A stretch of DNA of 64,000 bases. Source: Notospermus geniculatus (lineage: Eukaryota > Nemertea > Pilidiophora > Heteronemertea > Lineidae). A model generated the notes under the pieces. The model did not search any database. It had not been told where the DNA came from and saw nothing but the letters and a program-made list of their open reading frames with translations. Of the stretch, positions 36,934 to 46,102 are shown in pieces (the stretch's first letter is position 1; each line of letters opens with the position of its first letter). The position numbers and the translations under genes are program-made. The stretch lies in contig NMRB01001272.1 of assembly GCA_002633025.1 (NCBI GenBank), positions 83,054-147,053 of the forward strand, read 5' to 3'.

Positions 36934-37095
36934 AACTTCCAGAATCTTGCAAATTTTCTACCCCAACCGGGGTCTTCCTCAGGCACTTTTCAGTTGGAGG
37001 GACCAGGAAAGACTCTCTTTTCTGGTCCCTCCAACTGAAAAGTGCCTGAGGAAGACCCCGGTTCGGGTCGAAAATTTGCAAGATTCTGGAAGTTT
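36934..37095. repeat. Near-perfect 160-bp palindrome
   Basis: Arms of about 75 bp, beginning AACTTCCAGAATCTTGCAAA, pair almost completely around a centre at GAAAGACTCTCTTTTC. The phrase CTTCCTCAGGCACTTTT in the arm also occurs at about 31275, within similar flanking sequence. Confidence 0.9.
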
Positions 37096-38766
37096 ATTTT
37101 GATGCTGTAGAGAAAGAGAGAGCCATCAGGCATTTGTCAGGAGAAGGGGGGGGGGGGCTGATTCTAACACGCGACCACAGTTGCTAAAAGAGAGGTCTAT
37201 CACACGGAATTTGTGCCACTTGTCTTCATTTGGGCCAAATATTCCCACATACAAATAGGCCTACATTCTTTCAGTAACCATCATCTGTCATGTCTGTCCT
37301 CACCAAAGATTTATTGCCAGATGAATGACCGAGACGGAGCGGACGCCGTGGCCTCTTCGTCAGTGTTCCGTGAGAACCTTGCTCATGTTCCCAGGAATCT
37401 CCCACGAGCGCCAGGTGGCCGTGGCACGAGCTCAGAGATAATTGAAGAGTTCTGTAACCCGAGTCAAGTTGTCAGGCGATCCGATTGTTTTTGTCAACAA
37501 GATGGATGCTTCAAACGAATCGGAGGAAAAAATTGGGTTGACTTTTTCTCATAACTTTGCGTGAATTTAATTAAATGTTCGTCACAATCATCCCAACATG
37601 GGCATATACGACCATATACATCTGCTGGATCAGTTTGTAGGCCTATGCACATCGCTGTGGTCGAGATTTTGATTCAAATAGCTGAACTACCAAATTTTTC
37701 CTGGTTCTAACAACCATGCCAAACACAAGTGGCACCCCAGAAGCTCTGGTCTTTCCATGGTAATCGGAGAAGTCACTGCCACAGAATACATCATAGAAAC
37801 GTCACATTTCATTCAATTATGACTCTCACATCCGTTTTCTCTGTCATATAGGCTAGCTATACCTTTCAAGGTGTATAAACGTTATACACCTCGATAGTTC
37901 AAGTCAAGCATGAAACCACGCCGGAGACTTCGTCGTGGGCTGTCAAAACAAAACAGTGAAACTAAAAACCTGGAAGACACCACCCTGCCTACAGCCGTCA
38001 CTGCAGGAAGCCAACAGCAAACGCCGGCCACTTGCGTTGCCTCTTCAGCCTCACTTCGTCTTGTCAATGGACATTTTGTCTCGGTTATTTATAAGATCTT
38101 AGCACAGCCAAATCAAACGTTGACAGATGTTTATACTCGTGAACTATCCAATTAGTTTGCGCTATTAATACACGCAAAGTGCAAAGCTAATGTGTCGACC
38201 TATGTAGGCCTACATAGCTGTGTTTTTCAATCTTTGGAGGAAAAACTTTATTGGTCTTCCTCTAAATTAATCGAGAACTGTATCTCGAAAAATACTACGT
38301 CATACGTGTATTTGATGGAAAGAAGCTTCAGCGTTGTTCAAAATACATTTTTGATAACAAGAAGAAGTGTTCCAACATGAAAAGAAATTGTATTGTAATG
38401 CATTATTGCAAAATAATGCATTGCCACTCTTTGGAAGTTTACTCGAAGGTAATGATATCATTGGGTTCTATACTTTTTACGACACAAAAATCACCCAACG
38501 TGTTTTATAAACCATTCGTAAGTAACTCTCATCCATTCTAAAACCTCTTTTGCATGGTAACATCTTTGGTGTTTTTCACTCTTATTTCTCTTTCCTTCTT
38601 TTGGCTGTGGTATTGACGTAAGGTAAAAAAAAACTGCTATTGATGTCATCAACCATTACTAATCGCAGTTTTTTCGCCTCTAAATGTCTACAGAGTTCTC
38701 ATGCACATGCTAAGTGTTGACATTTCATACCTCTGTCACGTCTGTCCCTGAACTCGCCGGTTCATT

Positions 38767-39706
38767 TCACTGGCAATGTGACCAAGCACCTTCCATCCTC
38801 CACACAGAAAACGCATAGCTAAGTCTCTCATGTGCAACGTAACTACAGCTACTCGAAGCCTTCGGATCTTGTTCACCACTCCGTAACACTTGATATAAAA
38901 AGTCTATATATTTTGTGGCCAATTTCAATGTTTGTATCTTGCTCAGTTTGTCCGATGGAAGAGTCGGGATTATCTTTCTGAGTTGCGTAAAACCGTCATT
39001 GAGGGATTGTGTCCTTTGGCGTTCTCTAACGTTCGCTAAAACCTTTTGTGTTTTTACGTCATCGGGTGATGGAGCTATTTTCGGCGTCTTTTTAGCCTTT
39101 TTTCGTGAGCCGAGGTAACTTAAATCTTCTCCCGATCTGAAAAAAAAAAACGAAACGGTGAAGAACATAAAAAAATCGTCTACATCACACAGATACTATC
39201 TAAATGTCATAAATTTGATAAAGAGCCCATGGTCGGTAACCCCAGTAATACGACTTCAGCAATTCAGTTTGGGGACCATGGATAGGGACACTCGCTCTTT
39301 CTCCAACCCAGTGCAGTGGTAACCAACCACCATTCGTCCATTGGGTTGACCGAGGGACAGGCCTAAAATGCATTTTCCTGCCATGCCTGAAAAGCATAGT
39401 ATTGTCAGCAAGTGTCAACTGCACATTAAATAAAAATTGTATACATGTACGTAAGAAAAACAAAAAGGAACAAAGAAATAAATAACCGAACCTTTTTCGT
39501 GGAAGGCCGTCTTCACCGGGGCTGCCGACGTCATACTGGAACATCCCTGGAGGGTAGGCCACATCCTGATGGCCCAGGCTCCCTTCATCTGACTCAAAGT
39601 CCTCTGGCTCCGATTTTAATTCCAAGTGTTCCCTTGTGTTCTGTTGGACCTGACTATTTCGTTGATGTCCCGAATCCACGGCGTGCTTTTGGTTGTCCGG
39701 TATCAT
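38767..39706 (-). CDS. twist: Twist-family bHLH transcription factor
   Basis: Two exons: 39706-39492 and 39136-38767, joined in phase 2, giving 194 residues with ATG at 39706 and a stop at 38767. Residues about 1-70 are acidic and polar ([15 protein letters not shown]). The basic region [18 protein letters not shown] is followed by helix-loop-helix [20 protein letters not shown] and YIDFLYQVL. The C-terminal WR motif [15 protein letters not shown] is essentially identical to other Twist proteins. Twist binds E-box DNA as a dimer in the nucleus and directs mesoderm and mesenchyme programmes in many animals. The intron lies just before the bHLH. Its donor is AAG/GTTCGG, a poor match to consensus, but phase and acceptor (TTTTTTCAG) agree. 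A retained intron would add a non-homologous stretch, so the spliced form is preferred. Confidence 0.95.
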
Positions 39707-40849
39707 CTCCGATGCGTTCTTTCACTAAATGGTCAAACACAAATATCACTGCATAAACCTTGAATCTTCTGACGAGTCCGATGGTCAAGAAGTCAGATGA
39801 CTGCACAAACGGCAGAGAGTAGTTTTGGTGACGAAGCACAATGCTTTCTTTTCTCGGTATAGAATCAGCCACGTTGAGAGTTAGCTAGCTACAGATACCA
39901 AAGTGACACAAACAGAGACCTAAGTGCAAAGTCTGCAGCAGCGTATGAAAACAGATATTTTTCCAAGGAATAATTTCTACGAGGAACGAAAAGGGAATAA
40001 GGAAGTCCCGATTGCCTGCTCAAGATAAAATCTGACTTGTTGAGATCGTGGAATCTACAGGTATGACGACTTGTCACTCATCAAACGAAAACTTCCCAGC
40101 TCCTGGAGTATTTATGGTCTCAGCGGGATCTCCTCGAGATCTTATCAGAGTTTGACCTGTGCTGCGGGAGAGGATGGTGATACTTCACTCCTATTTGTCA
40201 GAGCAACAGCCAATCAGAGCACAGCACAGATGTGGTTCTTCATAAGTAGCATACCATACAGAAACAGACTCCATACGTGTGTTTTATTTTCAACGCCGAA
40301 AGGATTTTGCCTGGCTTTGGAGAAAGGGATTGGAGTAAACGATATTTTTTTGTCGCGATGTGGAATAGATATTGAAGACAAGTGCCACATAACACTCACA
40401 GCCAACGTGTAAACAGTCATACTCTATTCCGGGTACTCTGTACAGCGACATAGAGCTATACCACGACAGGTCAGCGTGAATTGCACTGAATGGGCGGAGC
40501 CAAGAAGTTGTGTTTTTCACAGCGAATGCATCAATCATGCCTTGGTCTATTGACTACCTGAGGCAGAATAATCTGGATCAGAATACAGGTGCCATAATCC
40601 TGCATGTAATTATTTTTTGCTTCTCGGAGTAATATTGCCGAACACCGGTGTTATGACGAATAAATCTAAGGTCCAAATATTATTTCAGGGCATTATACAG
40701 CCGCTTAATGCACTGTAGGAGAAAACCGCTACTCGGTAAAAAGCCACGATGTCGAGGGGCGATCGACCCTGACCCAATTTTAGCCTCCCAAAAGCCAGTT
40801 GATAATGAGGCCAGCTAAAATCCCTTTAACTTGTACATTTTCCCATTCA

Positions 40850-41817
40850 TTACTTCGGCTGGTGTCGAATAACGTAGTACATCAACCAGTTGACAGATTC
40901 TTGAGAAACGAAGAATGTGCAATATGCATCCGTCTGACAGACAAGGGCACACTCAATGATACTGGCAACTTTTTTATTTCCTATGATTTTTCCTTTGTTT
41001 GGCTTTGATGCAGTCGTCTCAAAAGATGTCAATGCAAGGTCGGTATCTGAAAATAAAAGTCGAGGTTCGTAAACGTCATGGATGCGAAAAAAACCCAGAC
41101 CTTACGCATTACATTTTCTGCTTGCACTCAGCAGACCTCTTGTACATGTACATGTACTTGCAAGGCCTGTTACAAGGTAATTTTTGTTTGAAAATATAAT
41201 GTCTTAAAGGAGTTAGACGCCGAAGTTGTAAACAAGCTGGTCGGCAAACTAGTTTTATTCCTTCGTGCAGGTGACAGCACCCCTGATCGTTAGACTGGTT
41301 CCCGGTCCGATGCAACTCACTCACGATATTCACGTCAGTACATATCACCGACAATAGGTGGCAGCACCGCAGGCGTCGCGTGGATAGAGAACCAGTGAGT
41401 GAGTGTTTACAACTTGGACGTCCAGCTCCTTTAAGGCCCTAATCTACCGTAAAAAGCAAAAGTTAATCCACTGAAGATTTTGCGAAATATTTAAGTTCAT
41501 TAGCTGTGCATTTACTCATGATTAAGGGTGTACATAAGCCTGTAACTTACCGGTACCGATTTTATGGAATAACTTAAAGGGGGCAAATTTTTCCGCTTTT
41601 GTGCAGGGGCCATTTCTAAACAAATTACAAGCCTTATGGTTTTCCGTGGAAGGTGTCGTCAGGAACATTGAACAATATGGTGTTTTACGGCATAGAATAC
41701 AGCAGCGCTTCTCGTGGTTTTCGATGCTGAATGTGTTAAATGTCGCCATGTAGGAGGGAACCGGTTCTTTACAGTTTCCGTTAGAAAACAGTTTACAGCC
41801 ATCGCGATCGCTAAGAT
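40850..41817 (-). CDS. PAN/apple-domain protein, copy 1, frameshifted 3' end, 5' exon not found
   Basis: Exons 41817-41551 (phase 1 to 1, donor G/GTAAGT) and 41046-40850 match copy 2 exon for exon. The first encodes a cysteine-rich module beginning LSDRDGCKLFSNGNCKEP and containing EKRCCILCRKTPYC. The second starts TDLALTSFETTASKPNKGKI and contains ECALVCQTDAYCTFFV, the paired-cysteine pattern of PAN domains. Relative to copy 2, 10 bases are missing near 40901-40910. The reading frame therefore changes and stops at 40850, while the homologous stop lies at 40815. No signal-peptide exon was found between 41818 and 46102. It may be a decaying copy, or it may use the upstream first exon at 49073, since all borders are phase 1. 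Confidence 0.7.
41204..41434. mobile_element. MITE B, copy 2, in PAN copy 1 intron
   Basis: The ends are TTAAAGGAGTTAGACGCCGA and TTGGACGTCCAGCTCCTTTAA-like, with TTAA at both edges. The matching intron of PAN copy 2 (46345-46928) lacks it, so the insertion probably followed the gene duplication. Confidence 0.88.
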
Positions 41818-42120
41818 CTGAAATTGGAGTCAGAAAAAAAATCATGGAGAATCGAACTACGAAATTATCATGTCAGTTGAGAGCCAGTGCTGATTGGACA
41901 ATGATAAAAACCTCTTGCCTGTTCCAATATGGGAAGACCCGGACACTGAAGCACGACAGGCAAAACTGGCAAAAGTGAAACATTTCATTATTCAGACAAT
42001 TGTTGGCAACGTTCATGTTGTTGCACTGATCCTTGCAGACGAGACTGACCACGATAATCGCCTTTTTTGTCCTCGTGTTTTAGCACCAACGGCCAAAGTG
42101 ATACTCCATGCACGTGCATG

Positions 42121-42930
42121 GCGGACGTCCCCAGGTTTTCCGAAGGGGGGTCGGATTTCTTAAAGGCGGGACGCAGCCCCGCCAGCTCGCGCGAAGACGT
42201 CAGCCCTCGCCCCGACGGGGTTTCCCAGGGGCCTCACCACTGTGGAAGTCTAGATGCTCTGAGACGAGTTCTGGGGCATTTTCCGGTCATGACATCTTGT
42301 TCCTTTGAATGTGAGGACACTGTCCGCCAAACGGGGCGGGTCGTTCGCACCTCCCCCTCCCGACGCCCCTGGGGACGCAGACATGTACACTGTGTTCCTT
42401 GTTTGAAACATTGTCCTATACCAAAGGCCAACAAAAGTAACTGTTGCGATCTCATTATGTCATAGTATGCCTACACAAGGTGGTCCGTAAAAACGCACAG
42501 TCAAGCATACCTCCACCCCCCGCAGACGTCCCCAGGTTTTCCGAAGGGGGGGGGGTCGGATTTCTTAAAGGCGGGACGCAGCCCCGCCAGCTCGCGCGAA
42601 GACGTCAGCCCTCGCCCCGACGGGGTTTCCCAGGGGCCTCACCACTGTGGAAGTCTAGATGCTCTGAGACGAGTTCTGGGGCATTTTCCGGTCATGACAT
42701 CTTGTTCCTTTGAATGTGAGGACACTGTTCGCCAAACGGGGCGGGTCGTTCGCACCTCCCCCCTCCCGACGCCCCTGGGGACGCAGACATGTACACTGTG
42801 TTCCTTGTTTGAAACATTGTCCTATACCAAAGGCCAGCAAAAGTAACTGTTGCGATCTCATTATGTCATAGTATGCCTACACAAGGTGGTCCGTAAAAAC
42901 GCACAGTCAAGCATACCTCCACCCCCCGCA
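42121..42930 (+). repeat. Tandem duplication, two GC-rich units of about 401 bp
   Basis: Unit 1 (42121-42524) and unit 2 (42525-42930) share GACGTCCCCAGGTTTTCCGA, GCAGCCCCGCCAGCTCGCGC and CAGACATGTACACTGTGTTC at constant offset. Differences are a few substitutions and homopolymer length. The units are far richer in G+C than their surroundings. Confidence 0.92.
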
Positions 42931-43540
42931 GTCCTAAACATGAATCGATAGAGAATTCTTTTGTAAAATAACATCAAGACATCTCGATTCGGTCAAGGCG
43001 TGGTAATGGTAGTATGGCATGGTACTCGACTCGGTCCAAGCTCTGGGTAATGGAAATACGCTGGAAGTGCGTTTTTGCGCCATCCTGTATTTCATGAAAG
43101 TTGCCCTCAACCAAATTTCAGCGCCACCACGTGTCTCAATACCTAAATCAGCGGTAGATCAGGTCAACTGCCGTTTCTTGTCTGTTTGCCATGGTGATGC
43201 ATGTAAACAAATTGCGGGCATGACATATGATTTGACAAGGGAAATGAAAAAAGATAAGTGAAATTAAATGATATTTCGATTAATTTAATCAAACATTGGA
43301 AAGTAACATTTATATTGAAAACAATTTGAGACACACGAGTGTTGAACGTATCAGGCATACCGGTATATGAAAAACTTGTGGTTCGCGTGTTTGCAGCTCA
43401 GGAAGTGGGTCTGCCGATCATCAAGGGTGCAGTACCTAGACTACAACATACAGCACAAAAATGGCCGACGACTACGGTCATGACGGTTATCTACTAAATT
43501 AGTATTGTTGAATATGCTGAGACAATACAATAGAAAATCG

Positions 43541-44148
43541 CAACCTAAATGCCTACATGTTGTAGTCGTTGGTCTATCCGAGCGATTGGGAAAACTCTCT
43601 ATTGTCACCTTGTTGACTCGTTACATCCGCAAAACGCCCTGTTGAATCATTTTGTCATGCCGTCATCCAGTAGTATGTTATCAAACAGAATTAATGGCGG
43701 CTATTAGGATAAGTGACGGGGTGTTACTTATCACAACATCAAACAAGAAAGAGATACAGAAAAGTTGTCAAATGCCAATATTCCGGTTGTGGTTTCAGTA
43801 TTGTTATGTTTTTCAAGTGGACCCTTCACATTATATACCTGCCTGAGAACCTGCAACATCCGATGCGACGGATACATATATATGTCAAGAAAAAAACTAA
43901 CTTTCAAACGTTGACACCCGATTGAGTAGAACACTAATACATGTACACATCTCTCTAAAAGGAAATTGACAATGTCGCTGCACTCCACGGATCCAGGCTG
44001 TTCAGTCCCCTTATACTGGACTATTGGTTGATTGAGTCAGAGTGGCGGACTCGGGAATTCACGATAACTATGTTCGTTACGGACTTGTTTCAGTCTGTAC
44101 ATTTCTAAACAATTATCCCTCGTCCACTCCGGCGCCAATATGACATAA
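43541..44148 (+). repeat. 600-bp direct repeat, copy 1
   Basis: It runs from CAACCTAAATGCCTACATGT to GGCGCCAATATGACATAA. The copy at 44567-45164 is nearly identical. Confidence 0.92.
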
Positions 44149-44566
44149 TAGTCCAGTAAATCTAGGAATTAACCGGGAACAAATTGCAACAGAAGGTTTT
44201 TTTGCTTTAAATGTTTTATTAGGTCACCTTAGACATCATATCCAAAATCCCCCAAAATCGCACGGCGGGAACCCACTTAATTTGCATATTCAATTTTGTG
44301 AACTGACTTTAACGTTGGACGCTGATGGAGGCAACAGCTGAGCTTTGTACAGGAGAGTGCGACCCGATGTACAGCTAACTTTGTAACGGTTGGATTTACA
44401 CCCCATAAATGTATTACCAACACATAGAAACATGGTACCTCGGAATCAACTAAGCCTATTCTTTGGACGTTTTAAGCGGCCAGCTAATCGAAATTGACAT
44501 TTTATGCATTTTGACCCATTTTTGTGTTAATTTATATAAAAAGCATCATATCTTAGTACATAACGA

Positions 44567-45164
44567 CAACCTAAATGCCTACATGTTGTAGTCGTTGGTC
44601 TATCCGAGCGATTGGGAAAACTCTCTATTGTCACCTTGTTGACTCGTTACATCCGCAAAATGCCCTGTTGAATCATTTTGTCATGCCGTCATCCAGTAGT
44701 ATGTTATGAAACAGAATTAATGGCGGCTATTAGGATAAGTGACGGGGTGTTACTTATCACAACATCAAACAGGAAAGAGATACAGAAAAGTTGTCAAATG
44801 CCAATATTCCGGTTGTGGTTTCAGTATTGTTATGTTTTTCAAGTGGACCCTACCTGCCTGAGAACCTGCAACATCCGATGCGACGGATACATTTATATGT
44901 CAAGAGAAAAACTAACTTTCAAACGTTGACACCCGATTGAGTAGAACACTAATACATGTACACATCTCTTTAAAAGGAAATTGACAATGTCCCTGCACTC
45001 CACGGATCCAGGCTGTTCAGTCCCCTTGCTAATGGACTATTGGTTGATTCAGGCAGAGTGGCGGACTCGGGAATTCACGATAACGATGTTCGTCACGGAC
45101 TTGTTTCAGTCTGTACATTTCTAAGCAATTATCCCTCGTCCACTCCGGCGCCAATATGACATAA
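44567..45164 (+). repeat. 600-bp direct repeat, copy 2
   Basis: It is offset by about 1026 bp from copy 1. It lacks roughly ten bases present in copy 1 after AAGTGGACCC. The borders are sharp and the 420-bp spacer is unrelated. Confidence 0.92.
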
Positions 45165-46102
45165 CGCTGGTCCTGGCAGTTTGTACATATAGAGTGTATT
45201 ATATAAATATGATATAAGGAATAAAAATATCAAGCAGAAAAATTCAACAATTTCTCCCGAGATTTATGTAAGTTCTACACGCATCGTTTGTACCTTCGTT
45301 GATGAACAAGCAATTCGGGCCTCGCCAACACTCACATCCTGAGAATCTCAGGTCATTTACGGTCGTACCCTCTCCCTCAATCCCTGAAGACATCCACCCC
45401 GTTTCGGTGGGGAAGAGGGACATTCCCTCGTGTGTACTCGCCAGTTGGTAATTCACAAATAAACCATGCAAAGCAGTGGGGAAATGCCACTTGATGTAAT
45501 AGACAAGTAAATATCCCGCCATGCTACAACGTCTGCACATAGGTCTGGTGTTACGAGTTACCGGATACCAGGCTCATAAAGTGTGTCTCATTCCATAATT
45601 TATGCACGCTGTCGAATGAGAGCTACCCCAAACACATGAACTGGGTCATGCCTTCGTGTTCTGATCCCATTGGTACGTCCTCGTTATCTAGATAATCCGT
45701 GAGAATCATTTTGACGCGAAGTTAATTCAGGAACAATCAAAAACTCAGCGAGGTTGTCAGCGAATCGAGAAATGTTCATCCACATCTGCCATTTTGGGAT
45801 ATGACCAAGACGGGATAGAAGGTTTACTGTGATTGGCTGGATTCGGCGGAGTTCAGTACTGCGCTGCTTCCCCAACGAATGGCATGGATGTCGCCAGGGT
45901 CTGAACCAAGCACGAGTTGGGGAGCCGGTTGTGAAGACCCTGGGTGCGAGGATGACAGATTCATAACATCTTTCATGTCTTTCGGTCGCCTTACACACCA
46001 ATGTACTAAATATGCATCCAGCCCCAAGAGATTCTTTAAAAAATGTAGAAAATCCTAAAGAAGAGAAAATTGGATCGTCCATTGTATCGATGATGAGGTC
46101 AG

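Larger units (their letters stand above)
30618..38766. other. Intergenic stretch with repeats and an assembly gap
   Basis: It separates the SLC38A11-like gene from twist. It holds foldback elements (31803-32045, 32061-32191, 36934-37095), a repeated block beside the N gap, repeat F copy 2 (34086-34384) and a 35-bp minisatellite. The initiator exon of the SLC38A11-like gene is expected in its lower part. The remaining open frames show no family motif. Confidence 0.5.
41818..46102. other. Repeat-rich interval between the PAN copies
   Basis: It consists largely of a tandem 401-bp duplication (42121-42930) and two 600-bp direct repeats (43541-44148 and 44567-45164). Sequence near 43180-43440 matches 47600-47765 upstream of PAN copy 2, as expected for a segmental duplication. 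A minus-strand frame at 45244-45540 has a cysteine cluster (CECWRGPNC) but no recognisable family. Confidence 0.5.

Noticed and set aside
42067-42861. Several frames in the 401-bp tandem repeat
   Set aside because: They repeat because the DNA repeats. Composition is GC-biased and no domain is present.
43541-45164. LTR retrotransposon
   Set aside because: The spacer is only about 420 bp with no coding sequence and no clear primer-binding site, so I leave it as direct repeats.
45244-45540. Minus-strand frame with CECWRGPNC, possible signal exon for PAN copy 1
   Set aside because: The start MAGYLLVYYIK is weakly signal-like but no phase-1 donor follows.
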